Source: JAMLHH01 sp035515235
GTDB taxonomy: Bacteria > Bacteroidota > Bacteroidia > Chitinophagales > JADIYW01
DNA length: 64,000 nt
Direction: 5' to 3'
NCBI GenBank assembly: GCA_035515235.1
Contig: DATJBS010000038.1
Span: forward strand, 1-64,000
In this document: piece after piece, positions 47,272 to 57,400 of the stretch
Position numbering within the stretch: position 1 is the first letter of the stretch
Layout: each line of letters begins with the position of its first letter
The notes under the pieces: model-generated
Databases searched by the model: none
What the model was told of the DNA's origin: nothing
The model's input: the letters and a program-made list of their open reading frames with translations, nothing else
Program-made: the position numbers and the translations under genes

Positions 47272-48954
47272 TTAAAATTCATCAGTTACGCAACCTTCTG
47301 AAGCAGAAGAAACAGTCTTAGCGTATCTGTATAAAACACCTCTTGTTGCTTTTAATGGTGGAGCCACCCATTTAGATCGTCTTTCGCATAATTCAGACTC
47401 GCTGATCATAATGTCCATTGTGTTATTAACAGCGTCTATTTTAATGATATCACCATCTCTTACTAAAGCGATATTTCCACCTACTTGAGCTTCTGGTGTA
47501 ACGTGACCTACCACAAATCCGTGAGATCCACCTGAGAAACGACCATCCGTAATTAATGCTACATCTTTGCCTAAGCCTGCTCCCATTAATGCAGAAGTTG
47601 GTTTCAACATTTCTGGCATTCCTGGACCTCCTCTTGGACCAACATATCTGATAATCACTACATCACCTTTGTTGATATTTCTAGACATCATCGCATCAAT
47701 AGCATCAGGTTCATTTTCGAAAACTCTCGCTGGACCTTCAAAAAACTCTCCTTCCTTGCCAGTAATTTTTGCAACAGCACCTTCTGAAGCTAAATTTCCA
47801 TATAAGATTCTAATATGACTTGATTTTTTGATTGGATTGTCTAAAGTATGAATGATCTCCTGACCTTCTTTTAAGCTTGGAACTTCTGCTAAGTTTTCAG
47901 CCATGGTTTTACCTGTAACTGTCATACAATCACCATGCAATAATCCATTCTCTAACATGAATTTCAATACTGCAGGAGTACCTCCTTGTGCTTGTAAATC
48001 TTCCATTACATATTGACCACTTGGACGGAAGTCAGCCAGCATTGGAGTAATTTCACCTAAACGGATGAAGTCTTCTAAAGTGATTTTCACATCTAAAGAT
48101 TTCGCCATAGCAATCATATGCATCACTGCATTGGTAGATCCACCTAAAAGAATCACTAATCTGATCGCATTTTCAAAAGCTTCGAAAGTCATGATATCTT
48201 TTGGTTTGATATCTTTTTCTAATAAAACTTTTATGGCAACAGCTGCTTCAGCCATTTCTCTTTTTTTCGCATTGCTATTAGCAGGATTGGAAGAAGAATA
48301 TGGTAAGCTAATACCTAAAGCTTCTAATGCAGATGCCATCGTATTTGCAGTATACATTCCTCCACAAGCTCCTTCACCAGGACAAGCGTTTTCTATGATT
48401 TTTTTGTAATCTCCTTCTGAAATTGTTCCAGCGATTTTTTTACCTAAAGCTTCAAATGCAGAAACGATATCTAATCTTTCTCCTTTGTAATAACCTGCTG
48501 CAATTGTTCCACCATAAACTACTAAGGAAGGTCTATTAAGTCTAGCAATTCCCATGACAGCTCCTGGCATATTTTTGTCGCAACCTGCTAAAGCAATAAT
48601 ACTATCATAGTATTGAGCTCCAGCATTTGTCTCGATTGAATCAGCTATTATATCTCTAGAAACCAAAGAATATCTCATTCCTTCCGTTCCCATCGAGATA
48701 CCATCGCTCACTCCTATCGTGTAAAAATTCAATCCTACTAAACCTAATTTATTCACTTGAGCTTTAATCTGAGCAGCAAATACGTTCAAGTGCATATTAC
48801 AAGGATTACCATCCCATCCAGAACTAACAATTCCTACTTGTGGTTTTTTGAGGTCTTCATCAGTTAATCCAATGGCGTGCAACATTGCTTGTGCAGCTGG
48901 CTGAGAAGGGTCTTGAGTAACGTGACGGCTATACTTATTGAGTTGATCTGACAT
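47272..48954 (-). CDS. ilvD: Dihydroxy-acid dehydratase IlvD
   Basis: IlvD dehydrates 2,3-dihydroxy-isovalerate and 2,3-dihydroxy-3-methylvalerate to keto acids in valine, leucine and isoleucine synthesis, using an Fe-S cluster. Signatures include ALAGCDKNMPGAVMG, CPGEGACGGMYTANTM, YVGPRGGPGMPEML and LITDGRFSGGSHGFVVGHVTPEA. The ATG at 48954 gives 560 aa and the usual MSDQLNKYSRHVTQ opening. The open frame extends to a TTG at 48975, which is unlikely to be used. No other ilv or leu genes are adjacent. It has its own terminator. Confidence 0.96.
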   Translation of the reverse strand: MSDQLNKYSRHVTQDPSQPAAQAMLHAIGLTDEDLKKPQVGIVSSGWDGNPCNMHLNVFAAQIKAQVNKLGLVGLNFYTIGVSDGISMGTEGMRYSLVSRDIIADSIETNAGAQYYDSIIALAGCDKNMPGAVMGIARLNRPSLVVYGGTIAAGYYKGERLDIVSAFEALGKKIAGTISEGDYKKIIENACPGEGACGGMYTANTMASALEALGISLPYSSSNPANSNAKKREMAEAAVAIKVLLEKDIKPKDIMTFEAFENAIRLVILLGGSTNAVMHMIAMAKSLDVKITLEDFIRLGEITPMLADFRPSGQYVMEDLQAQGGTPAVLKFMLENGLLHGDCMTVTGKTMAENLAEVPSLKEGQEIIHTLDNPIKKSSHIRILYGNLASEGAVAKITGKEGEFFEGPARVFENEPDAIDAMMSRNINKGDVVIIRYVGPRGGPGMPEMLKPTSALMGAGLGKDVALITDGRFSGGSHGFVVGHVTPEAQVGGNIALVRDGDIIKIDAVNNTMDIMISESELCERRSKWVAPPLKATRGVLYRYAKTVSSASEGCVTDEF

Positions 48955-49066
48955 TTCTTTTGATTTATAAGGCAAAGATAAAGAATTGGATATTTAGAAT
49001 GAGTTGAAATACCAATAAATAGTACTCGAAAATACCAAAACCATTCTTTCTTACATTAAAAAATCA

Positions 49067-50365
49067 TTAATCAAATATGGCAATGGCCACTCCTTCTGAT
49101 GCTGACGGCCAATTAGGAACATTTAAAACTCTACCATTCATTTTAAAAGTAGAATAATCTCCACCTTCTAATGGAAAATAAATATCTACTCCCGCTAAAA
49201 ATGGAAACAATGAAAATGAGTTGATGGTATTCAAATCTGTTTTCTTATTTTTATTATCATCATACATAAACATTGCAATGGTAGTGTTTTCTGCAGTAGC
49301 TAATTGATTATTTGCCAATTCATTACCATTGACATTCAATTGATCTCTACCTACAATTACCGCCTGTGACGCACTGAAAAACGCCATTGCTGATTGATCT
49401 TCTTTGTTAGGTAAGTTTGTTAAAAACACAGCTGCTAATGATCCTGATGGAGGATAAAAACGAACTAAAACATTCTTATTATTTCCAGTAAAAGGTTCTC
49501 TATAATAGTGGACTGGTCGATCTCCTTTTTTTCCTGTAAAAACTTTGAACTCATAATGAGTATTAGATTTCACTTGAATTGGACCCCAAGAATTATCTTC
49601 TTTTATAGAAAATGTAAATTCTGGTGTTCTACTTATTCTAAAACCATTCTCTGAGATTAATTCATAGATTTCTAAAGTGGCTCCTTCACCTGTCAAGTTT
49701 TCACCAAAACTGAGTACTTTTCCTGAAATTGTAGGATTATTTTGTACAATTACATCTGTAGTTTTTGGTGCTTCTCCTGTAAATAACTGATACATTTCTG
49801 TAAATGTTTCGGGGCAAGTAGCTACTTCATAATGATCTTTATCCGCTAAACTCACATTTTTAGTTCCATTCACTTTTCCTCCAAACTGAACAATTTTATC
49901 ATAAGGAGAATAAATATTCAATGCTCTGACAGGATAGTTTTTTGTCCCTGGAGTTTGAGTTTGCTTTGTTCCCGCTAACATAACTAAGCTTCTCACTTTC
50001 TTCGCTCTATAATCTGCTAAAGAATATTCAAAAACTAATCCGCTACCTGCAGAGTGACCGACTAAATCTATTTTAGTAGAACCAGTTTTTGCTAATACTT
50101 CATCTACAAATCGATCTAATTGGTCTATATTATTTGCTCCTACATTCAGAGAGTTCCAATCAAAAGTGTACAACATATTTAAATCATATCCATTAGAGGC
50201 AAATCTCAACATCTGTTTCTCATAAGTGTCTCCACTTGCTAAAAAACCATGTACCATAATAATTGGATACTTCTCGTAGTCTGTAGCAGGGGTATCAGTA
50301 CTTTCTTTCTTACAAGAGAGAGAGAATATTAGAAGTAATAGTGCTAAAAGATGGATTCTTTTCAT
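49067..50365 (-). CDS. Lipase-like alpha/beta-hydrolase lipoprotein
   Basis: The start at 50365 gives a lipoprotein signal (MKRIHLLALLLLIFSLSC). The upstream in-frame extension adds 16 residues that would spoil it. The hydrolase domain opens IIMVHGFLASGDTYEKQMLRFASNGY and has the elbow IDLVGHSAGSGLVFEYSL. DKIVQFGGKVNGTKN and the following Asp/His region (DKDHYEVATCPETF) would complete the triad. This is typical of bacterial triacylglycerol-lipase-like proteins. The last ~190 residues form a second, beta-rich domain of unknown role. It is divergent from the DUF2804 gene. Confidence 0.88.
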   Translation of the reverse strand: MKRIHLLALLLLIFSLSCKKESTDTPATDYEKYPIIMVHGFLASGDTYEKQMLRFASNGYDLNMLYTFDWNSLNVGANNIDQLDRFVDEVLAKTGSTKIDLVGHSAGSGLVFEYSLADYRAKKVRSLVMLAGTKQTQTPGTKNYPVRALNIYSPYDKIVQFGGKVNGTKNVSLADKDHYEVATCPETFTEMYQLFTGEAPKTTDVIVQNNPTISGKVLSFGENLTGEGATLEIYELISENGFRISRTPEFTFSIKEDNSWGPIQVKSNTHYEFKVFTGKKGDRPVHYYREPFTGNNKNVLVRFYPPSGSLAAVFLTNLPNKEDQSAMAFFSASQAVIVGRDQLNVNGNELANNQLATAENTTIAMFMYDDNKNKKTDLNTINSFSLFPFLAGVDIYFPLEGGDYSTFKMNGRVLNVPNWPSASEGVAIAIFD

Positions 50366-50511
50366 GGAGATCAATTTCAATAATAAAATATAAGGAATAA
50401 TAAAACAAAACACACATTGTTCAACTTGATCATTTTAAAAATGAAAAAAATAATTCTATCCGTAAAATGGTTTGATTATCTTCATTGGAAGTTAAAACAA
50501 CAATTATCCCA

Positions 50512-51483
50512 ATGCTAAAAGAACAAGCTTTTCAACTCCTAGAACACGGTAAGCCTATTGAATTTGGTCGTTATAAAAATTTAATCACAAAGCCCAATAC
50601 TTCATTTTGGGATGATGAGGGTTTTGCTTTATTGAAAAAAAGACGGACTCAAAGAAAAACTTGGATTTTTTATGGAGTGTATACAAAAGACTTGTTTGCA
50701 GGAATTGCTATTGTAGATGCAGGAATTGTGGCAACAGCTTTTGCATATTTTTATGTGCCTTCTGAAAATATATTTATTGAGGATAAAATGACGATGCCTT
50801 TGGGTTTCAAATCTAGTTTTGATCCAGCTATGACGGATGAATGGAAATTAGGCAAATATTCAATTCGAACTACTAATAATGTCATGTCTTTGAATTATAA
50901 TGGAAAATTCAAACTAGAAATGACCGGTCAATTATTAGATAATGGAGTGAGTACAGTAGCTCCTTCGCAAGATGACCGCCCTTTTAATTTTACGTATAAA
51001 GATTTGTCCATTCCAACAAAAGTCGATATTCTTTATCAAGGTAAATCTTACTCTGCAGATGGAGATTTCGGTGCAATAGATTTCACTAAAGGATATCCGC
51101 CAAGAGCGACAGAATGGAATTGGAGCAGCGCTATTGGACAAACAGAAAGTGGAAAAAAGATTGCATTTAACCTCGTAGATAAGTTCAATAAGAACATGGA
51201 GAATATTTTATGGCTCGACGGAGAAAGAATTATATTATCTGACGCTGCTTTTCAATATGGACCTGACTTAAAAAAAGATATTTGGAAGATTCAAACCAAA
51301 GATCAAATATTAGATATGCAATTACAACCTTATGGTGCAAGAGCTGAAAATATCAATGCTGGTTTAATGAAAAGTATTTTCACACAGCCTTTCGGAGAAT
51401 ATAATGGAACGGTGACTTATCAAGGAATTTCAGAAAAATTCACAGCTTGGGGAGTTGCGGAAGAGCATTCTGCAGTTTGGTAA
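50512..51483 (+). CDS. DUF2804-family protein
   Basis: The protein matches the DUF2804 pattern: a GRYKNLIT..FWDDEG opening, KTWIFYGVYTKDLFAGIAIVDAG, and the central YPPRATEWNWSSAIGQTESGKKIAFNLVD..ENILWLDGERIILSDAAF signature. The family has a lipocalin/CrtC-like two-sandwich fold and unknown activity. I prefer the ATG at 50512. A TTG at 50485 would add nine residues. It is transcribed alone, back to back with the lipase-like lipoprotein gene. Confidence 0.85.
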   Translation: MLKEQAFQLLEHGKPIEFGRYKNLITKPNTSFWDDEGFALLKKRRTQRKTWIFYGVYTKDLFAGIAIVDAGIVATAFAYFYVPSENIFIEDKMTMPLGFKSSFDPAMTDEWKLGKYSIRTTNNVMSLNYNGKFKLEMTGQLLDNGVSTVAPSQDDRPFNFTYKDLSIPTKVDILYQGKSYSADGDFGAIDFTKGYPPRATEWNWSSAIGQTESGKKIAFNLVDKFNKNMENILWLDGERIILSDAAFQYGPDLKKDIWKIQTKDQILDMQLQPYGARAENINAGLMKSIFTQPFGEYNGTVTYQGISEKFTAWGVAEEHSAVW

Positions 51484-51505
51484 ATTAGAAAGTTTTTAGG
51501 TTTAA

Positions 51506-51670
51506 CTAATTCTCTTTCCTTTTTTCGAGTTGCTCTTTTAAATATTTCGTGGTTCGTATAGGATTAATTCCAGAACGAGGTCCTGACAAAAGCGTTCCTT
51601 CATTTTTTAGTTGTTCTAAAGCACCTTCTGGAAGAAAGTTTTCAGATTTATCTTTTGATTCTTTACTCAT
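51506..51670 (-). CDS. Small 54-aa hypothetical protein
   Basis: A short open frame from ATG (51670) to TAG (51506) encodes a charged, apparently soluble 54-aa protein (begins MSKESKDKSENFLPEGALEQ, ends LKEQLEKRKEN). It contains the patterned segment LLSGPRSGINPIRTTKYL. The gene-like amino acid composition and good strand bias support it, but no family is recognised. It converges on the DUF2804 gene, 22 bp away. Confidence 0.5.
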   Translation of the reverse strand: MSKESKDKSENFLPEGALEQLKNEGTLLSGPRSGINPIRTTKYLKEQLEKRKEN

Positions 51671-51774
51671 TTTGTATTGATAGCTTAACTTATTTTGATT
51701 CAGATTTAAGTTAGATAATAAAACTGTTATTTAAACGAAAGAGAAATCTCAGATACTAATAGTATAAAAGCATT

Positions 51775-51850
51775 CTTACTCAAAGATTCTTCACTTCGCA
51801 TACGCTACTTTCAGAATGACAAACGTTTTTGTCATTTCGACGAAAAAAAA
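51775..51850. repeat. Single dispersed palindromic repeat fragment
   Basis: The sequence AAAGATTCTTCACTTCGCA...TTTCAGAATGACA resembles the right half of the 128-bp element found three times at 44738-45243, and is followed by GTCATTTCGACGAAA. It lies between the 54-aa and DUF5053 genes. Confidence 0.6.
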
Positions 51851-51874
51851 ATCTCTAATAAATGAAATTAATTT

Positions 51875-52114
51875 TTATTCAATACGATCAGCTGAACTTT
51901 TAATACGATCAGCTAAATCATATAATGCATCTTTTAATTTTAGTTTTTCTTCTTCATTAAATTCTCCAATTCCTCCATTACCATCCACTCCATTGAGTTT
52001 ATTGTATAACCAAGAGCTAGATTTCCCGAAGTATTCATTAGATATTTTGCCCCAAGTTACAAATAGAGCGATGTCTTTTAACTGATATTTTGTTGGTCTT
52101 GAGATTGTTTTCAT
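51875..52114 (-). CDS. DUF5053-family small protein
   Basis: The 79-aa protein carries the DUF5053 pattern: VTWGKISNEYFGKSSSWLYNKLNGVDGNG followed by FNEEEKLKLKDALYDLADRI. Family members are small helical, probably DNA-binding (helix-turn-helix-like) proteins found across Bacteroidota, often near phage or genomic-island genes. The function is unproven. No phage genes are visible here. It is 72 bp downstream of the 37-aa gene on the same strand and may be co-transcribed with it. Confidence 0.8.
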   Translation of the reverse strand: MKTISRPTKYQLKDIALFVTWGKISNEYFGKSSSWLYNKLNGVDGNGGIGEFNEEEKLKLKDALYDLADRIKSSADRIE

Positions 52115-52186
52115 AAGTTTGGCTTTAAATTAAAGTATATTAAATGCAATGAAATTTTGACGAAAAAATTATTCCTCGAGTAATTT

Positions 52187-52300
52187 CTAGAACAGTTCTC
52201 TAACCCACATTTCTAATTCCCAAGAAGGATTATGTTTTGATTTTTTCAAAAGTCTAATAGCTTCTAATAGTTCTTTTTCTTCTTCAGAAATATCTTTCAT
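52187..52300 (-). CDS. Small 37-aa acidic helical protein
   Basis: ATG (52300) to TAG (52187) encodes MKDISEEEKELLEAIRLL followed by KKSKHNPSWELEMWVRELF. The amphipathic pattern and compact two-helix arrangement look like a real small protein, though it is too short for a confident call. It precedes the DUF5053 gene on the same strand. The pair might form a small regulatory unit. Confidence 0.5.
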   Translation of the reverse strand: MKDISEEEKELLEAIRLLKKSKHNPSWELEMWVRELF

Positions 52301-52430
52301 TGCAACTACAATAAGTTTCTATTCAAATATACTATGAATTTTCATAGTAAAAGATAGTTTTCCGTAAATTTTAAAAGTACAAAGTTGTTGGAAAGAGTCT
52401 TATTATTAAAAAAGAAAACAATTATATTCT

Positions 52431-53729
52431 CTAAGCTAAAGCAATTTTATAAGTTGTGAGACATCTTTCCCGAGCTTCTTTATGATCAACAATGGGTCGA
52501 GGATAAGAAAACTCTTCCACTTCAGGCACCCATTTTTTGATATACTTCAAATCTTTGTCAAACTTTTTGACTTGCTCGGTAGGATTGAAAATTCTAAAAT
52601 ACGGCGCTGCATCTACCCCACTCCCAGCTGCCCATTGCCAATTACCGATATTTGAAGACTGTTCATAATCCAATAATTTCTCTGCAAAATACGCTTCGCC
52701 CCAGCGCCAATCAATCAATAAATGTTTACATAAAAATCCTGCAACGACCATTCGTACTCGATTGTGCATATTTCCAGTAGCATTCAATTCTCGCATTCCT
52801 GCATCTACCATAGGATAACCGGTATTTCCCTCACACCATTTTGTAAATTCTTCTTCATTATTTCGCCAATGAATTTCATCATATTGCGCTTTAAAGCTTT
52901 GCGTCACTGTATGAGGAAAATGCCAAAGAATCTGCATAAAAAACTCTCGCCAAATTAACTCATCAACCAATTTTTTATTATTCTCTTGAAAGGCTTTAGC
53001 AAAAACTGCACGAATACTCACTGCGCCAAAACGCAAGTATGGACTTAAATGTGTGGTAGAATCAACAGCTGGAAAATCACGATGCTCAGCGTAATTTTTT
53101 AAAGTTAGAACTGAAAGATCAAATGACTTAGGCTGAATAGTAGACTTTTTGAAGCCTATATCTTTTAAACTCAAAAATGGAAAGTTATGCTGTATAAAAT
53201 TCGATTTTTGTAATTCTATGTTTTCACTTTGAATCTGTTCAGGTTTTAATTTGCTCTTCCATTTATTAGCATAAGGAGTAAAAACCACATACGGCAAACC
53301 ATCATCTTTGACAATTTCATTGCGCTCAAAAATTACTTGATCTTTGAAGGTTTGAAAAGCAATTTTATTATTCTCTAAAAGATCTTTGATTTGTATATCT
53401 CGCTGGATAGCATACGGTTCATAATCGTGATTAGTAAAGACTGCTGTTATATCAAACTCTGAAATTAATTTTTCAAAAACATTGAAAGGAGTATCATTAT
53501 AAGTAGCCAATGAAGTTTCTACTTTTTTCAATTCTGAATTTACTTGAGATAAAAGTTGATGGATGAAAGTTAAACGAGCATCTTCTTTGGGTAATTCCTC
53601 TAAGATGGTAGGGTCATAAATAAAAATAGGTATAATTTTCAATCCCGATTTCAGTGCTTCGTTGAATCCGACATTGTCTTCGCTTCTCAAATCTCTTCGA
53701 AACCAAAAAATATTTATTTTCTCCTTCAT
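52431..53729 (-). CDS. phrB: Deoxyribodipyrimidine photolyase (class I)
   Basis: Light-driven repair of cyclobutane pyrimidine dimers, with FAD and an antenna chromophore. The N-terminal antenna domain begins INIFWFRRDLRSEDN. The FAD-binding C-terminal domain shows LSPYLRFGAVSIR, ELIWREFFMQILWHFP, GYPMVDAGMRELNATGNMHNRVRMVVAGFLCKHLLIDWRWGEAYFAEKLLDYEQSSNIGNWQWAAGSG and the D-A-A-P-Y-F-R-I-F-N-P block. The length of 432 aa is normal for a class I photolyase. It is the last housekeeping gene before the repeats and the CRISPR array. Confidence 0.94.
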   Translation of the reverse strand: MKEKINIFWFRRDLRSEDNVGFNEALKSGLKIIPIFIYDPTILEELPKEDARLTFIHQLLSQVNSELKKVETSLATYNDTPFNVFEKLISEFDITAVFTNHDYEPYAIQRDIQIKDLLENNKIAFQTFKDQVIFERNEIVKDDGLPYVVFTPYANKWKSKLKPEQIQSENIELQKSNFIQHNFPFLSLKDIGFKKSTIQPKSFDLSVLTLKNYAEHRDFPAVDSTTHLSPYLRFGAVSIRAVFAKAFQENNKKLVDELIWREFFMQILWHFPHTVTQSFKAQYDEIHWRNNEEEFTKWCEGNTGYPMVDAGMRELNATGNMHNRVRMVVAGFLCKHLLIDWRWGEAYFAEKLLDYEQSSNIGNWQWAAGSGVDAAPYFRIFNPTEQVKKFDKDLKYIKKWVPEVEEFSYPRPIVDHKEARERCLTTYKIALA

Positions 53730-53867
53730 CTAATGTAATGTGTTTGAATTAGACAATTGAAGAGAGGAATTGTTTTTTGTAGAAAAGAATTTTTCTTTAA
53801 ATTAAAATAATAGCTGCAAAGCATACAGTCAAATGTCGTTGAGTTAAGCACAGTTGTCGTCCAGTAT

Positions 53868-53920
53868 GGATCTCTTTCAAAATCGTCATTGCGAGGATCG
53901 AAGCAATCTACGAGCAAAGT
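53868..53920. repeat. GTCATTGCGAGG-type dispersed repeat
   Basis: GATCTCTTTCAAAATCGTCATTGCGAGG.TCGAAGCAATCTACG is the plus-orientation form of the element found in reverse complement at 45310-45590. Such GTCATTGC...GCAATCT elements occur widely in bacterial intergenic DNA. Confidence 0.65.
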
Positions 53921-53940
53921 TATTTTTTCTTTCTTTTCAT

Positions 53941-54330
53941 ACTTTTTTTAGTAAAAAGTATGCATATTTCGACAAGCTCAACATCCAAAATCGCGCTGGA
54001 TTTCTCGGCGACCCATTTTCTGTTTAAAGACTACATCTTCAAAACTTTTCATTCCTTTGTACAATGTCGAATGCGGTCACTGAGCCTGTCGAAGTGCGGA
54101 CAGTTGAAGATATTACGTCTTTTTCACAGAGTGGCTGCCCGCCTGCAAAATCTAAGCGCAGACGTGTTGGACAACTTTTGATTTTCCTTTCAATCGAAAT
54201 ACTTTAAGATCTACATGATAGCGATAAATCTACATCAGAGAATTTTTTACTTCGAGTGCATTTCGACAGGCTCAATGACCTCAGCTTCTCTTTATTTCTC
54301 AGTGTAAACACTTCGTTAGAAGAACATTTT
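53941..54330. repeat. Dispersed intergenic repeat, diverged copy 2, with extra fragments
   Basis: From 53941 to 54205 the landmarks of the element at 24-230 recur in order: T-run plus AGTAAAAAGTA, ATCGCGCTGGATTTCTCGG.GACCCA, GCCTGCAAAA and ATCGAAATACTTT. It is interleaved with TTCGACAAGCTCAACA and CACTGAGCCTGTCGAAGTGCG, and at 54259 with CATTTCGACAGGCTCAATGACC. These are fragments of the common TTCGACAGGCTCA palindrome. From 54331 to 54445 I see only AT-rich trailer of the CRISPR array. Confidence 0.6.
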
Positions 54331-54445
54331 TATCTATTCAAACTATACAGTATAGTGGAAATTGCTACAATGAAAACTGCTTAAATTTATTAAACATTAA
54401 TGAGCATTTTCAAACCAAACTGATTTATTTCAGCTTCTAATACCA

Positions 54446-57400
54446 AGTTCAATTCAAGGTTGTACGATTAAAAGAGTCTATTGCCTCCGTATTTGGATGT
54501 TGGATACGCGTTTCAATTCAAGGTTGTACGATTAAAAGTCACAATATGCTGGAAGATGTCGCAAATACTCCTTAGTTTCAATTCAAGGTTGTACGATTAA
54601 AAGAATGGCATTGACATGAATCCAATATTACGTTTTCAGTTTCAATTCAAGGTTGTACGATTAAAAGGCAGTTTCAGAGGTTCAAGAAAAGAAGTTCGAT
54701 ATGTTTCAATTCAAGGTTGTACGATTAAAAGAATGCACTGGTAGGAGCTTCAATTTTTGTAAATATTGTTTCAATTCAAGGTTGTACGATTAAAAGTTTA
54801 GTAAATATTCTTGGAATACCTTGACTGTACATGTTTCAATTCAAGGTTGTACGATTAAAAGCCGGTTATCAGTTACCGCCTAATTATGCGCTCATGAGTT
54901 TCAATTCAAGGTTGTACGATTAAAAGGGTGTTTAAATCGTCAATTTCAGGACTCCAGCCATTTGTTTCAATTCAAGGTTGTACGATTAAAAGTATGATGA
55001 TTAAAATGTTTTTCATTATGGAAGTTTGTTTCAATTCAAGGTTGTACGATTAAAAGCTGCAAAACTTGTTAAAGGTTGCATAGGTGTATATGGTTTCAAT
55101 TCAAGGTTGTACGATTAAAAGCAGGAAAAGGTAGCGCTATTGATAGACGTGTAGAATGTTTCAATTCAAGGTTGTACGATTAAAAGATTGTGATTTGACT
55201 CATCAGGAGAAGCATCTGTTTCGTTTCAATTCAAGGTTGTACGATTAAAAGCTACATATGGAAGCTTTTTGAGTGATTCTATAGCCGTTTCAATTCAAGG
55301 TTGTACGATTAAAAGTCGTTTGGATCGTTGTGTTTTACTCGTATAAGTCTTGTTTCAATTCAAGGTTGTACGATTAAAAGTTCTACGCCTGGTATCTCTG
55401 TAGGTGTATCTTCTGAGTTTCAATTCAAGGTTGTACGATTAAAAGCTTGCTGGCGAGTCTATTGATATGAAGCTTTCTCCAAGTTTCAATTCAAGGTTGT
55501 ACGATTAAAAGTACGGTCAAGGTCAAGGGTACATGAGCCTTTAGTTTCAATTCAAGGTTGTACGATTAAAAGATTCTGACATGCTTGTTTTGTTTAAAAG
55601 AAAGGGAGGTTTCAATTCAAGGTTGTACGATTAAAAGCTGCTGAACTGGATGAAGTTACCTTCCATGCCTCCTCGTTTCAATTCAAGGTTGTACGATTAA
55701 AAGAGTTTTTGATCAATTATAAGCTGTTCAGATAATCTGGTTTCAATTCAAGGTTGTACGATTAAAAGACATCAAATGTGAATTAAGGCCTGCTTCTTTT
55801 AACCGTTTCAATTCAAGGTTGTACGATTAAAAGCTCTCAAAAATTCGGATTGAATTTGAGAGAATATTGTTTCAATTCAAGGTTGTACGATTAAAAGTTC
55901 AATATAGAAAACATAAATCATATCATTACTTCCGTTTCAATTCAAGGTTGTACGATTAAAAGCTCCGACGTAAGAAGAGAATACACAGCTTGCTCTCAGT
56001 TTCAATTCAAGGTTGTACGATTAAAAGTACCATTTTTGTAAAGTCGCCTAGATAAACTGCTCTAGTTTCAATTCAAGGTTGTACGATTAAAAGCGAATGT
56101 AAAAGCTTTGCAAGATGCTTATGATAAGTGTTTCAATTCAAGGTTGTACGATTAAAAGTTTTGGAACAATGCTTGACACTTTTGACATTCCGCTGTTTCA
56201 ATTCAAGGTTGTACGATTAAAAGCAGTATTTGAAGGATTAGGAGATGCTCAAAAAGCATGTTTCAATTCAAGGTTGTACGATTAAAAGATGCAAGAAACG
56301 CAAGAAATGAGAATAGGCTCTTTTGTTTCAATTCAAGGTTGTACGATTAAAAGAAAGGCATTAAACCAAACGCTACCTTATTAGAGCAAGTTTCAATTCA
56401 AGGTTGTACGATTAAAAGTTCCCGTTAGGGTGGCGCATCCTCTCTTGTCTTATGTTTCAATTCAAGGTTGTACGATTAAAAGGAGTAAATATCGATCGTG
56501 AACTATATAAATATCGTTGTTTCAATTCAAGGTTGTACGATTAAAAGCCAGCTTGTTAATCTTATTAAACAAGGCTTTAAAGGGTTTCAATTCAAGGTTG
56601 TACGATTAAAAGTTGGTACAAAGAAGAAATGTGTGTATACGTCAATTGTTTCAATTCAAGGTTGTACGATTAAAAGTAGGCGAATTTTTTGCGAGAAAAT
56701 TAAATTCTACTAGTTTCAATTCAAGGTTGTACGATTAAAAGTCCATTTGACCATATCTTGAATTGGACGATACATAGGTTTCAATTCAAGGTTGTACGAT
56801 TAAAAGTTCTTCGATTATACTCTTCCATCATTGAATTGCCATGTTTCAATTCAAGGTTGTACGATTAAAAGCATTAGTGATGGTATACGTGGTCAGGAAT
56901 ATACATGTTTCAATTCAAGGTTGTACGATTAAAAGCAATCTCATATTGGAGGCATTCGAGCCTAATACTATGTTTCAATTCAAGGTTGTACGATTAAAAG
57001 ATGAATGAAGTAATCGTATTTTACGGGGGCTTCGAAGTTTCAATTCAAGGTTGTACGATTAAAAGTTATTTGCCCGGTACAACCCTATTTGCCCTATCCT
57101 GGTTTCAATTCAAGGTTGTACGATTAAAAGTAAATACAAATTTTCTTCCTCTATATATACACTTCTGTTTCAATTCAAGGTTGTACGATTAAAAGCTAGT
57201 TATTCCACTTAGACCCTCTGTGCCGCCCCCAGTTTCAATTCAAGGTTGTACGATTAAAAGCTCCGACGTAAGAAGAGAATACACAGCATGTTCCCAGTTT
57301 CAATTCAAGGTTGTACGATTAAAAGTAAAATCTATTCAAAGGTTTTAGTATCAGCTCCTACGTTTCAATTCAAGGTTGTACGATTAAAAGATTCTTACAC

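Noticed and set aside
47567..48409. Plus-strand frames opposite ilvD
   Set aside because: They are shadows of a strongly conserved enzyme on the other strand.
53726..53917. 63-aa minus-strand frame upstream of the photolyase gene
   Set aside because: It is a chance frame that runs into the dispersed GTCATTGCGAGG repeat. Its composition is unlike neighbouring genes.
56498..57192. Open frames crossing the CRISPR repeats, with the repeated peptide VSIQGCTIKS
   Set aside because: The repeated peptide is just the translated CRISPR repeat. There is no start context, and the frames run across spacers.
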